DNA of 64,000 nt, from contig CAZAFW010000001.1 in assembly GCA_964484935.1 (NCBI GenBank), forward strand, positions 124,001-188,000, written 5' to 3'. Made by a program: the position numbers and the translations under genes. Positions 1-7,919 of the stretch are shown piece after piece. This stretch comes from BM714 sp964484935 (lineage in GTDB: Bacteria > Bacillota > Clostridia > Peptostreptococcales > BM714). Below the pieces are notes generated by a model. It was not told the DNA's origin. It saw only the letters and a program-made list of their open reading frames with translations, and did not search any database. Numbering within the stretch: the first letter of the stretch is position 1; the number at the start of each line of letters is the position of its first letter.

Positions 1-149
1 CGTTTGAGTGTTTCTTTCGACCGTCCGAATACATACGAAAGACATAGAATAAGCAAAGAAAAACCCATGATGAACATTATGGGACTTTCAAGCAGAACCA
101 AAATTCCGATTAAATAAGAAAACATGAACAAAGCCAATGGTCTTCTCAA
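1..149 (-). CDS. ComEC/Rec2-like competence protein, N-terminal fragment
   Basis: Partial gene cut by the left edge; 49 codons are visible. It starts at a TTG (149) behind a good ribosome binding site (GAGGTGG, 157-151); the frame has an upstream stop and no ATG. The fragment begins MRRPLALFMFSYLIGIL and contains two very hydrophobic stretches joined by a short turn. This resembles the N-terminal membrane segments of ComEC family DNA-uptake channels, which import single-stranded DNA across the membrane. It follows the methyltransferase gene by only 27 bases on the same strand. A comEA gene lies elsewhere in the window (14.1-14.7 kb), which makes a competence channel plausible. Only the hydrophobic start is visible, so another membrane protein cannot be excluded. 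Confidence 0.45.
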   Translation of the reverse strand, partial: MRRPLALFMFSYLIGILVLLESPIMFIMGFSLLILCLSYVFGRSKETLK

Positions 150-176
150 AACGCCACCTCTAATCCAAGCATTGCT

Positions 177-2234
177 CTATTTCAGCCTTTTTACTTTAAA
201 TGCCGATATTGCAGATTTTTCCTTTTCATTCAAACTATAAAGATTGCAAACAAAATCATCAACAAGCCTTTCGTCCCTTTCACCACAATCATGCACTCTA
301 GAAAGCCATTTTACCGACTGCCCAGTCAAAGGTGGTATTGGAATCCTCTTAAGCGGAGTATGGTACAGTTCGAGCTGCCTGCCTTTTCTTTTACCGTTGT
401 TGCACAGCCAAAAGTATACAACACTCGAATTCAAAATACAGCAAAGCGCTTTCATATGGCTTGATTCCATTTTGCCTTTTATGAAATATATGTCTGCACT
501 TCCGTAACAATCGTTTTCTGTATACACAAAACGATTGTCCAAAGCCCTGTGTGGAACCATTATTTTGGGCCCTTTGAATATTTCTTCGTCTCTTGGCCAT
601 TGCAGCTCATACCAACTCCTTGCCCCGTTTATTACTTCCCTTCTCTTTGAAAGAATATTCCGGTAGGGATTTAGGTGGTCTAGGACTGCATCAACAGATT
701 TTTTTTCTTCTTTTTCGACTTTCGCGCCTGTAACATACAATATAAGCCTTTTTGACTGCTTCAGAGAATACCTGCCTATATCCGAATTTTTATAGAAAGG
801 TTTGAGGAGTGCCGAATTTCTTAGACTTTCCGGAACATTTTTGATTGATTCAAATACGTAGACAGGTTCATTGACGTGCAAATTTTCCTTCGCCGCAGCA
901 ATGTTCCTTTTGCTTGTCCTGTCGCATCCCGATACAAGGCCCTGTCTCACTTCGCAAAAATCACCCAAGGAACATTCCGAATTTTTTCTTATGCTCATTG
1001 ATGCATCTTTGAACGCAGCATTCTCATACAATACTATGTTTCCTTCAAAATCATATATGGATTCGCCGTCTATTTTCTGCATTTCTGCTTTTTTAACAGC
1101 TTCCTTAAAACAGTCCGATTTCCCTTTTGCGATTTTAAGCACTGTTTCAATTTTATAGGCGGGCTTCTTTTGAATTGTGAAAAGCATATTGTGCTGGCCC
1201 TTTGCGGTACTGAAAATTTCCACATCCTCAAGCGTGCATATTTCTCTAAATAAAGTATTCTCATTCAAGAAAGTCCTGAGTTTTTTTGCTCCGTCCGCGG
1301 TTGTGAAATAATTTGTTGTTACATATGACGCAATTCCGCCTGGGTTTAACATTTCAACGGCCTTATAGATGAAATAGTAAAAATAATCCATTTTAGCTTC
1401 GTAGAAGCGTTGACCGAAATCCGACATTCTTGCATTGTTGAAAATATCCATGTTCCCTTTTTCGCCAAGATATGGCGGATTTCCCAAAACCAGATCATAA
1501 GAATTGCCAAACCATAAATCAGAAACCGCATCCCCTGTAAATATAACAGGGTTAATTCTTTCCATATTGAAGGCACCCAAAAAACGCTTCAAAAGCATAA
1601 TCAAGAACAACTCGAGTCCCTGCTTGTGCAAATCATTGGCAAAAATACCATGGTTGACTTGTTTCAACAATATTTCTTTTATCTCCTTTTCTGAAGAAAT
1701 GCATGTTTTCAAGGCCCTTTCCATAACAAGAATCGTCTTCAGCAAAAAAAGGCCGGACCCTGCAGAAATATCAATAGTCCTTATTACAATGTCCCGGTTT
1801 TCCTTCAATATGCTCCCAAGTGTCTCATAAAACTTTCCATGGTCTGGTCCATATACGCCTTTTTCTTCGAATTTTTTTTCAAGCGCATAAAAAATGCCTC
1901 TTTCCACCAGGTAAGCCGCAACAGGCTCCGGAGTATACACACTCGCCGTTGAAATGCGCAGCGATTCCTCCATGTATCCCTGCAAAAACAATCCATGCAA
2001 ATAATCGTCTCCTTGCTCAATGAAAAGCTCCGGTTCATGGCTTTGAGCTTCGGTAAAATCTATCTTGCATGCATAATCTTTTCCGAGGTGGCCGAGTATG
2101 AACTTGCGGTATTCTTCCTTTCCAAGTCCAAATTCGCGAAGCAAACGGTTTCTAAGCCATCCTATGTACGCTTCTTCCGAAGCAAAGTCCATATATGCTT
2201 TTTTTCTTTTCAACTCCATTTTATCCTTGACCAT
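177..2234 (-). CDS. Orphan TaqI-like N6-adenine DNA methyltransferase
   Basis: Predicted S-adenosylmethionine-dependent DNA adenine methyltransferase of 685 residues. Around residues 99-102 there is VYTP, around 155-161 the SAM-binding motif I (DISAGSG), and at 252-255 the catalytic motif IV NPPY, typical of N6-adenine enzymes. The C-terminal half carries a TaqI-like target-recognition region (QGLVSGCDR, then SWYELQWPRD, then a GSADIYFI segment). The start ATG has an AAGGAG five bases upstream. No restriction endonuclease, specificity subunit or other defence gene lies within 12 kb, so this looks like a solitary methyltransferase. From family knowledge, architecture and several motifs recall the TaqI-like orphan enzyme CamA of Clostridioides difficile; the target sequence cannot be read from the gene. 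A type IIG enzyme is less likely because no nuclease motif is evident in the first 90 residues. Confidence 0.85.
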   Translation of the reverse strand: MVKDKMELKRKKAYMDFASEEAYIGWLRNRLLREFGLGKEEYRKFILGHLGKDYACKIDFTEAQSHEPELFIEQGDDYLHGLFLQGYMEESLRISTASVYTPEPVAAYLVERGIFYALEKKFEEKGVYGPDHGKFYETLGSILKENRDIVIRTIDISAGSGLFLLKTILVMERALKTCISSEKEIKEILLKQVNHGIFANDLHKQGLELFLIMLLKRFLGAFNMERINPVIFTGDAVSDLWFGNSYDLVLGNPPYLGEKGNMDIFNNARMSDFGQRFYEAKMDYFYYFIYKAVEMLNPGGIASYVTTNYFTTADGAKKLRTFLNENTLFREICTLEDVEIFSTAKGQHNMLFTIQKKPAYKIETVLKIAKGKSDCFKEAVKKAEMQKIDGESIYDFEGNIVLYENAAFKDASMSIRKNSECSLGDFCEVRQGLVSGCDRTSKRNIAAAKENLHVNEPVYVFESIKNVPESLRNSALLKPFYKNSDIGRYSLKQSKRLILYVTGAKVEKEEKKSVDAVLDHLNPYRNILSKRREVINGARSWYELQWPRDEEIFKGPKIMVPHRALDNRFVYTENDCYGSADIYFIKGKMESSHMKALCCILNSSVVYFWLCNNGKRKGRQLELYHTPLKRIPIPPLTGQSVKWLSRVHDCGERDERLVDDFVCNLYSLNEKEKSAISAFKVKRLK

Positions 2235-2261
2235 AATGTCTCCTTGTTCAAATCAAAAAAT

Positions 2262-2281
2262 CTTAGTACCTTGATACTAAG
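2262..2281 (-). terminator. Intrinsic terminator after the 128-residue gene
   Basis: A 7-bp stem (CTTAGTA / TACTAAG) with a 6-base loop is followed on the minus strand by a run of six T. It overlaps the stop codon of the gene upstream and would separate it from the methyltransferase gene. A T run also follows on the plus strand, but no plus-strand gene ends here. Confidence 0.6.
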
Positions 2282-2663
2282 ACTTTTTTACAATATACAT
2301 TCCTGGCCCGACCTTGCTTACTCCCTCCATGCTTTCCACGGTACGATTCACAAGCAAATCTATATCTTTGATTTTTGTATCGATGCCTTTTTTCTTCAAA
2401 TACTTCATGATGGTAAGCAATCTGATAGGATAAGTGCAAGGATTCTTAAAATACGGATGCTTTCTTATCAATTGCTTTATTTTTTCAGACTCTTTTTCGT
2501 AATAGCTTATAGTTTCATAGCTCAATAGATTCTCAACCTCTTCTATATAAGCCTCAAGTTTGCCTTTATCGTCTTTCTTGATCAATTCTTTTAAATCGCT
2601 TAGCAATTTTTCAAACTCGACCGGCTTGGCACTATCACAGTTGTCCGGTAACGGAACTTCCAT
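2277..2663 (-). CDS. Uncharacterised 128-residue protein
   Basis: I do not recognise this protein. It is a soluble, charged, mostly helical 128-residue protein with no signal peptide or membrane segment. The centre (roughly residues 20-65) is rich in K, E and L and could form a coiled coil. The last part, around residues 95-128, reads like a small alpha/beta domain (GIDTKIKDIDLLVNRTVE, then VGPGMYIVKK). A purine-rich RBS precedes the ATG. It sits between the DNA methyltransferase and a DUF4177 gene on the same strand, followed by its own terminator. The context does not assign a function. Confidence 0.6.
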   Translation of the reverse strand: MEVPLPDNCDSAKPVEFEKLLSDLKELIKKDDKGKLEAYIEEVENLLSYETISYYEKESEKIKQLIRKHPYFKNPCTYPIRLLTIMKYLKKKGIDTKIKDIDLLVNRTVESMEGVSKVGPGMYIVKKS

Positions 2664-2701
2664 TTAATCAAACCCCTTTCACAATCAATACAATACTACA
2701 C

Positions 2702-2896
2702 TCAAATATTATTTCTGTCAATCTCAAGAGGCCTTTTAAAAAACATTATGATCGTCCTTCCGTTCACGGTCGGCACTGCTTCAACAAGCTCCCATCCTTC
2801 GATTCCCAGTCTGTTCATTAAATCTTGGTCCTTTTTTGACATAACAAGATTTGTGGCTCCTGCAGTCTTTATATGTTCAACCTTGTATTCCCACAT
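2702..2896 (-). CDS. DUF4177 family small protein
   Basis: A 64-residue protein with the hallmark pattern of DUF4177: an N-terminal WEYKVEH strand, a central LNRLGIEGWELVEAVP-like segment (here MNRLGIEGWELVEAVP) and a final strand ending in MFFKRP. These proteins are small single-domain folds of unknown function, common in Firmicutes. The gene has a strong GGAGG RBS and starts one base after the stop of the upstream 305-residue gene, so the two are almost certainly co-transcribed and perhaps translationally coupled. No catalytic residue is evident. Confidence 0.75.
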   Translation of the reverse strand: MWEYKVEHIKTAGATNLVMSKKDQDLMNRLGIEGWELVEAVPTVNGRTIIMFFKRPLEIDRNNI

Positions 2897-2897
2897 T

Positions 2898-3815
2898 TCA
2901 ATCCTCCTGTTTCAATAATTTCTCAACATCCTTGACGTATGTTTTTGAAAAAACCACATCTTCTTCAAAAAAACTTTCTATCTTGCCCCTGGATTTGTCG
3001 AGCTCGTCCTTCGAATTGCAGTTAAGAACTATGCGGTCTTTATGAACCTCCATTTCACACAACAATTCACTTCCTTCAAGCAAGAGATGGTATTCAACTC
3101 CCTTGTCCCTGTCATCCAAAATAAATGAATCCGAATTAATCATTTTTTCTTCAAAAGCCTTCCTGTCCGCAATTAAATAAACAGCCGAATGAACTTCAAT
3201 TGTCCTTTCATCCTGCTTTGGATCCATATTTTCAACAATTTCGATCATTTTGTAAAAAATCCAATGGTTCTTTTCAGCATAATTCTTAAATGAGACATAT
3301 CCCTTTATATTGCAATACGATTCGTATGCCTCCCTTAGTTTGCCCTTGACTGTTTCGGCAATTTTTCGATCGACTACTGCCGACAAAATGCCGCTTGCGT
3401 AAAAGACACCGTCAATCGAAAATACGCGCCCTATGAAAATATCGCTTTTCTTGAAGATATTTCCACAAAAAAGCTCTATTTTTTGCCCGCTAATAATATC
3501 ATTGCATACTGCAGGTTTTTCCAACGGAACATCGATTGCTTCACAAACTTTTATTTCAGAATGCAACCAGCCTTCAAGCACATCTTTTTCATCTTCAGTA
3601 ACATCCTTGTTTACGTCAACGTATAATTCCAACAGGCTGTGTTTTCCCAACCTTACATTGAATATGCTCCATTTGTCGAATCCAGACAAACTCCCAATAT
3701 TTCTTGCATACAGTCTTTGGAAATCCGCCATTTCTTCTTTTGCCGCCATGGCGCCGTAAACATAGACATCGTCAAGCAATTTTTCTTCAATCTCAATTAA
3801 TTTATGGTATTCCAT
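2898..3815 (-). CDS. Uncharacterised 305-residue soluble protein
   Basis: I do not recognise a family. The protein is acidic and soluble, without signal peptide or transmembrane segments. It contains alternating hydrophobic strands and helices, and a C-terminal part (about residues 210-300) that could be a separate alpha/beta domain, with IEVHSAVYLIADRKAFEE and a conserved-looking RIVLNCNSKDELDKSR stretch. There is no nucleotide-binding, metal or catalytic motif I can point to. The start ATG follows an AGAGGTG RBS. It heads a short operon with the DUF4177 gene and is divergent from the alaX-like gene, sharing a 52-base promoter region with it. Confidence 0.65.
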   Translation of the reverse strand: MEYHKLIEIEEKLLDDVYVYGAMAAKEEMADFQRLYARNIGSLSGFDKWSIFNVRLGKHSLLELYVDVNKDVTEDEKDVLEGWLHSEIKVCEAIDVPLEKPAVCNDIISGQKIELFCGNIFKKSDIFIGRVFSIDGVFYASGILSAVVDRKIAETVKGKLREAYESYCNIKGYVSFKNYAEKNHWIFYKMIEIVENMDPKQDERTIEVHSAVYLIADRKAFEEKMINSDSFILDDRDKGVEYHLLLEGSELLCEMEVHKDRIVLNCNSKDELDKSRGKIESFFEEDVVFSKTYVKDVEKLLKQED

Positions 3816-3867
3816 TATGACACCTCTTTCTGTATTTATGTTATTATTATCTTAAGGAGTGATACTT

Positions 3868-5106
3868 ATGGCAACAATAAAAATATATCAAAAAAATCCT
3901 TACATAAAGGAATTTCAAGCAAATATAACAAAAATCGATCAAAAACCCGGCAAAGATGTTTATATCAAACTCAATCAAACTGCTTTCTACCCGGAAGGTG
4001 GCGGGCAACCATGCGATTTGGGCTTCATTGGCGAATTTAAAGTAAAAAAGGTTTTTGAGGAAAACGGTGATATTTTCCATGCAATAGAAGGAATTCCTAA
4101 GCAATTCGAAAACATCTTGTGCGTAATAGACTGGAATCGTCGTTTCGACTTCATGCAACAGCATCTCGGACAACACATACTTTCCGCTTCTTTCAAAAAG
4201 CTTTTCGATGCGGAAACCGTAGGTTTCCATCTTACCGAAGACAAACTTACAATCGACATAGACAAACAATTGGATGCCGGCGATCTCGACCGTATTGAAT
4301 ATTTTACAAACCAGATAATATACGGAAATCTATATGTGAAAACGCATTACCCTTCAAACGAGTCGGAACTGTCATCCTTCCCTTTGAGAAAAAATGTGTC
4401 AGTCTGTTCCAACCCCAGGATAATTGAAATAGACCAATTCGACTACTCGCCATGCGGCGGAACACATCCAAAGCGAACCGGCGAAGTCGGAATAGTAAAA
4501 ATAAGAAATTGTTCAAAGCACAGGGAAGGGTTGCGTATTGAATTTGTATGCGGAAACCGCGCTTTAAAGGATTATGCTGAAAAAACTTCAGTGTTGTCAA
4601 GCCTTAAGTCTGAGTTTTCCTGCAGTGAAAAGGACTTGCCAAGGCGGTGTTGCGAAATGAAAAAAGACCTGAAAGAAATCGCCTCCAAGAATAAAAAAAT
4701 TTCAGATAAGCTGCTTGATTATCAAATCGATGAAATGTACGGCAAAAGCCGAATACACAACAACCGCCGTCTAATTTCACATGTTTTCGAAACCGACAAT
4801 TTAAAAGATGCAAGCGTTTTGACATCCAAGATTCTCAAGCGCGATACATCGGCAATACTCATTCTGGCATGTCCAGGCAAGGACTTTACAACAATCCTGT
4901 TAGCCTCTTCACCTTCAGAAAATCCACTCGAACTCAATCTTGTTTTGAAGGACCTTCTAGATAAATACAATGGAAGGGGAGGCGGCAAATACCACCACGC
5001 GCAGGGAATAATAGACGGCTCAATCCCTCCTGAGCAACTGCTTCACATATTGCAAGCCAAAATAGCTTTACGGCTCGAAAAATACCAAAACAATAAAAAC
5101 AAATAA
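3868..5106 (+). CDS. Alanyl-tRNA editing protein, AlaX-L type
   Basis: Predicted trans-editing enzyme of 412 residues that hydrolyses Ser-tRNA(Ala) or Gly-tRNA(Ala), related to the editing domain of AlaRS. It shows the N-terminal FYPEGGGQP segment, the zinc-binding HxxxH (H99, H103 in QQHLGQH) and the downstream Cys/His pair in SPCGGTH (C196, H200). After a coiled-coil linker (about residues 235-290) it carries a DHHA1-like C-terminal domain ending in a glycine-rich GRGGGKYHHAQG motif, so it is a long AlaX form. I chose the ATG at 3868, which has AAGGAG eight bases upstream; an in-frame GTG nine bases earlier lies inside that RBS. It is monocistronic, divergent from the 305-residue gene and closed by a strong terminator. 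Confidence 0.88.
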   Translation: MATIKIYQKNPYIKEFQANITKIDQKPGKDVYIKLNQTAFYPEGGGQPCDLGFIGEFKVKKVFEENGDIFHAIEGIPKQFENILCVIDWNRRFDFMQQHLGQHILSASFKKLFDAETVGFHLTEDKLTIDIDKQLDAGDLDRIEYFTNQIIYGNLYVKTHYPSNESELSSFPLRKNVSVCSNPRIIEIDQFDYSPCGGTHPKRTGEVGIVKIRNCSKHREGLRIEFVCGNRALKDYAEKTSVLSSLKSEFSCSEKDLPRRCCEMKKDLKEIASKNKKISDKLLDYQIDEMYGKSRIHNNRRLISHVFETDNLKDASVLTSKILKRDTSAILILACPGKDFTTILLASSPSENPLELNLVLKDLLDKYNGRGGGKYHHAQGIIDGSIPPEQLLHILQAKIALRLEKYQNNKNK

Positions 5107-5116
5107 AACAGCCCAT

Positions 5117-5140
5117 GCAACCGGACTAAAGTCCGGTTGC
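5117..5140. terminator. Bidirectional intrinsic terminator between convergent genes
   Basis: A perfect 10-bp stem (GCAACCGGAC) closed by a TAAA loop is flanked by TTTTC on the plus side and an A-rich run that gives T on the minus side. It lies between the ends of the alaX-like gene and the metallo-beta-lactamase gene and can stop both. Confidence 0.85.
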
Positions 5141-5143
5141 TTT

Positions 5144-6031
5144 TCATTTTGTCCTATAAACAAGCCTGTTATTGTCCATTTGAGCGAGAGCAAAGCCTTC
5201 GTTGCACAAATAGCTGAGATGAGCCGATATTGTTGTCCTATTCAAAAAATGCTGGCCTATGTTCATCGAAACGCCAAGTCTATCCATGGATGATGTCAAT
5301 AGCTCCTCCAATGATGCCGGTTCGGACATTTCAGCGAGCAATATTCGATTGACCCTAAGTATCGCATCCCTGTTCTTTTCAATCAAATCCTTAAGCCTGT
5401 CAAATCCAAAAACATCTCCATGGCTTGGCACATAATACTCCGCATCGGATTTTTCCAGAAAGTCCAGCGTTTTCAGATGACCCGTTATGTCCGATGAATA
5501 CATTAATTTATACTTTTCAATTATCTCAAGCGAGAAAATGGCGTCTCCTGTAAAAAAAACTCCTTCTTCTGTTTTAAAGCCTACCATTCCGGGGCTGTGG
5601 CCCTTCAAATCGACGATTTCCACACTTCTTCCTGCAAAGTCCACATGATTCGAATCGAAAATCCCGCACGAACATTCCTTTGCCATCAAAAACTTGTTCT
5701 TAAGTACCTTTAGGGGTTCGGCCCCGTAAAGATAGAATGGTTCCATTATGTTGTTGTTTATCATTGCCGCCTCAATTTTAGACGATGTTATTTCGCATCC
5801 CGTCTTTTGCTGCAAATAATGGTTACCGCCCCAATGGTCGGCATGCGAATGGGTGTTCCAGATGGCTTTGATGCTCAGCCCTTGCGTTTCAAGCTCCCTG
5901 TAGATCTTTTTTGCCTTGTCCGTATCGTTTCCGGAATCAATGAGGACCGCTTCTTTACCTTCTATGAGAACCCCGACATTCGTAGGGCTTTTCAAGTAAT
6001 TGGCATATCCCTTTATCTGTTTGAGCTTCAT
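5144..6031 (-). CDS. Metallo-beta-lactamase-fold hydrolase
   Basis: A 295-residue protein with the metallo-beta-lactamase signature THSHADHWGG (H61, H63, D65, H66), a later GHSPGMVGF histidine, the FTGDAIF aspartate and a final VPSHGD histidine, which together form a two-metal site. A C-terminal helical domain (about 220-295) resembles the winged or helical tail found in glyoxalase-II-like and lactonase-like members. The substrate cannot be told from sequence. The start ATG overlaps the stop of the upstream dehydrogenase gene by four bases (ATGA), so the two enzymes are translationally coupled. A role in the same hydroxyacid or glyoxylate pathway, such as thioester or lactone hydrolysis, is an inference from that coupling. 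Confidence 0.8.
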   Translation of the reverse strand: MKLKQIKGYANYLKSPTNVGVLIEGKEAVLIDSGNDTDKAKKIYRELETQGLSIKAIWNTHSHADHWGGNHYLQQKTGCEITSSKIEAAMINNNIMEPFYLYGAEPLKVLKNKFLMAKECSCGIFDSNHVDFAGRSVEIVDLKGHSPGMVGFKTEEGVFFTGDAIFSLEIIEKYKLMYSSDITGHLKTLDFLEKSDAEYYVPSHGDVFGFDRLKDLIEKNRDAILRVNRILLAEMSEPASLEELLTSSMDRLGVSMNIGQHFLNRTTISAHLSYLCNEGFALAQMDNNRLVYRTK

Positions 6032-7014
6032 TTCGCCACCTCGTTTATGCCCGTTTTGGGAAGCCCTCCATTCAATACCGAAATGATGTTTTCAGCGGCA
6101 ATATCCGCCATTTTACCCCTTGTTTCCCTCGTCGCGCTTCCAAGGTGAGGACAAAGAACCGCATTATCAAGCAATGAAAGGCCATCCGCAAGCTTGGGCT
6201 CATTTTCATAAACATCAAGTCCGGCGCCTGCTATAACACCATTTCCAAGCGCTTCGACGAGCGCTTTCTCATCCACAACAGGTCCTCTTGACGTATTGAT
6301 GAGTATGCTTGATCTTTTCATTGACTCAAGCGCAGCCCTGTCTATCAGATGGTGTGTTTCTTTTCCCAAAGGAACGTGTACGCTCACTATGTCGGATTCG
6401 GCAAGCAAATTTTTTAAAGAAACGTATTTTGCCCCAAAATCTTCAACATCTTTTTTTCTGCTTCTATTGTAGTAGACAATATCCATTCCGAAGCCAGCAG
6501 CCCTTCTCGCGACAGCCGTCCCAATCCTGCCGGCCCCGATTATTCCCAAGGTTTTTCCTGAAACGCTTCGGCCCAGCATGAATTCGGGGCCCCATCCCTT
6601 GTAGAGTCCATCCCTTGTCAATCGGTCCGCCTCGGGAATCCTTCTTGCAACCGCAAGAATCAGTGCAAAAGCCATGTCCGCCGTATCGTCAGTTAGAACA
6701 TCGGGCGTGTTGCTCAGATATATGCCCCTCTTTGTGGCTGCATCGACATCCATGTTGTTGTAACCAACTGCATAGTTTGCTATTATTTCAACCCCGGCCG
6801 CGGCATCCATAAGGTTTCCGTCAACCCTGTCAGAAAGCATGCTTATTATTCCATGTTTGCCCTTTGCTTCCTTCAGCAGCTCCTCATAGGTAAGATTCCT
6901 GTCCAAAGGATTGTATGTGAAATCGAATTGTTCGCTTAGCCTTTCCATTGCCTTTCCAGGCAATTTCCGGCTTGAAAAAACTTTTTTCCTTTTGTTCAAG
7001 TCAACCACCTCCAT
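6028..7014 (-). CDS. D-2-hydroxyacid dehydrogenase (glyoxylate/hydroxypyruvate reductase type)
   Basis: A 328-residue NAD(P)-dependent D-isomer-specific 2-hydroxyacid dehydrogenase. The Rossmann motif is LGIIGAGRIGTAVARR in the middle of the protein. The catalytic triad of the family is visible: Arg in NTSRGPVVDE, Glu in DVYENEP and His in CPHLGSATRET. A tyrosine/arginine pair after the second Rossmann strand (YYNRSRK) suggests NADPH preference, as in GyaR-type glyoxylate reductases, but the substrate remains open among glyoxylate, hydroxypyruvate and other 2-oxoacids. It is the first gene of a two-gene operon with the metallo-beta-lactamase-fold protein. An extended -10 (TGCTATAAT) lies just upstream at 7022-7027. 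Confidence 0.85.
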   Translation of the reverse strand: MEVVDLNKRKKVFSSRKLPGKAMERLSEQFDFTYNPLDRNLTYEELLKEAKGKHGIISMLSDRVDGNLMDAAAGVEIIANYAVGYNNMDVDAATKRGIYLSNTPDVLTDDTADMAFALILAVARRIPEADRLTRDGLYKGWGPEFMLGRSVSGKTLGIIGAGRIGTAVARRAAGFGMDIVYYNRSRKKDVEDFGAKYVSLKNLLAESDIVSVHVPLGKETHHLIDRAALESMKRSSILINTSRGPVVDEKALVEALGNGVIAGAGLDVYENEPKLADGLSLLDNAVLCPHLGSATRETRGKMADIAAENIISVLNGGLPKTGINEVAK

Positions 7015-7021
7015 AATAAAA

Positions 7022-7027
7022 ATTATA
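7022..7027 (-). promoter_or_regulatory. Extended -10 element for the dehydrogenase operon
   Basis: TATAAT preceded by TGC on the minus strand, 8 bases before the ATG region, in the divergent 105-base gap with plsY. No good -35 is seen at 17 bp, which fits an extended -10 promoter. Confidence 0.4.
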
Positions 7028-7070
7028 GCACAAAGCGAGCTTTAGGAATTCCGATTTTTAATATTGCACT

Positions 7071-7099
7071 TTGTTAAACCCTTGCAGTCATGATAAAAT
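7071..7099 (+). promoter_or_regulatory. Sigma-A-type promoter of plsY
   Basis: TTGTTA and TAAAAT separated by exactly 17 bp, ending 20 bases before the plsY start codon. Confidence 0.55.
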
Positions 7100-7119
7100 A
7101 GGCATGAAAGGGTGATGAA

Positions 7120-7698
7120 ATGATTATATCTTCAGCAATTGCAATAGGATACGTCCTCGGCGCTATCCCATTTTCGTTTATTGTCGGAAAATACTATGGG
7201 AAAATAGACATAAGGACCGTGGGAAGCGGGAATTCAGGAGCAACAAACGTATTCAGGTCCCTGGGCAAGAAGGCTGCCGCAATGGCTTTCGCGGGAGACT
7301 TTCTTAAAGGCGTTGCCGCTGTATTGATTGGAACGGCTCTTTGGGGTTACGACTATGGAATTCTCGCGGGCGCAGGAGCCATATTGGGTCATTGCTACCC
7401 TGTCACATTAAAATTCAAGGGGGGGAAGGGAGTTGCCACATCCGCAGGCGTGCTTCTCGCATTGAACCCTATGCTCATCTTCTATCTTTTGCCTCTTTAT
7501 ATTGTTCTGGTAAAGGTCTTCAAGATAGTTTCGCTTTCTTCCATAATAATTGCGGCGGCAACTCCCATCTTAAGCTACTTCATGGGAATGCCCGACAACT
7601 TCCTTAGATTCGCGCTTGTCGCCTCCCTGTTTGTCATTTACAGGCACAAATCAAACATACAAAGGCTTCTTGCCGGCGAAGAGAAAAAGACAATATGA
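7120..7698 (+). CDS. plsY: Acyl-phosphate:glycerol-3-phosphate acyltransferase PlsY
   Basis: Integral membrane enzyme of 192 residues that transfers an acyl group from acyl-phosphate to glycerol-3-phosphate, making lysophosphatidic acid, the first committed step of phospholipid synthesis in Firmicutes. The conserved PlsY motifs are present: GSGNSGATNVFR after the first transmembrane helix, the middle GHCYPVTLKFKGGKGVATSAG motif and a final IYRHKSNIQRLLAGEE tail. Five to six hydrophobic helices are visible, and the length is typical. The RBS AAAGGGTGATGAA precedes the ATG. It is a single-gene plus-strand unit, divergent from the dehydrogenase operon. Confidence 0.93.
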   Translation: MIISSAIAIGYVLGAIPFSFIVGKYYGKIDIRTVGSGNSGATNVFRSLGKKAAAMAFAGDFLKGVAAVLIGTALWGYDYGILAGAGAILGHCYPVTLKFKGGKGVATSAGVLLALNPMLIFYLLPLYIVLVKVFKIVSLSSIIIAAATPILSYFMGMPDNFLRFALVASLFVIYRHKSNIQRLLAGEEKKTI

Positions 7699-7709
7699 AA
7701 TACGCATCA

Positions 7710-7738
7710 AAAAACGGATTCCTCAGGAATCCGTTTTT
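7710..7738. terminator. Bidirectional terminator between plsY and selC
   Basis: A 13-bp stem (AAAAACGGATTCC) with a TCA loop, flanked by T runs on both strands. It terminates plsY on the plus strand and tRNA-Sec on the minus strand, ten bases past the tRNA 3-prime end. Confidence 0.9.
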
Positions 7739-7747
7739 ATTCTTATA

Positions 7748-7845
7748 TGGCGGGAACGTGTGGGAATCGAACCCACCCAGGACGCTACTAACGCCCCACA
7801 ACTGGTTTTGAAGACCAGAGGGCACACCAGCACCCATCCGCTCCC
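7748..7845 (-). tRNA. selC: Selenocysteine tRNA (anticodon UCA)
   Basis: A 98-nt tRNA with CCA encoded. It shows the features of bacterial tRNA-Sec: discriminator G73, a long 8-position acceptor stem, an extended six-base-pair D stem with a tiny loop, anticodon stem CTGGT around loop CTTCAAA (anticodon TCA), a long variable arm and a T arm GTGGG/CCCAC with TTCGATT. The innermost acceptor position pairs G with A rather than a Watson-Crick pair. It is charged with serine and converted by SelA, and SelB carries it to UGA codons. It lies directly downstream of selB and has its own candidate extended -10 promoter and terminator. Confidence 0.95.
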
Positions 7846-7866
7846 GTATTTATGACTCGATTCAAA

Positions 7867-7872
7867 ATTATA
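7867..7872 (-). promoter_or_regulatory. Candidate extended -10 promoter of selC
   Basis: TGATATAAT on the minus strand, 21 bases before the first base of tRNA-Sec, in the 74-base gap after selB. The -35 region is poor. If real, it lets selC be transcribed independently of selA-selB. Confidence 0.4.
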
Positions 7873-7919
7873 TCACAATTTAACCGGTTTTGGAATACTA
7901 TTTCTTTCACATGAATCAA

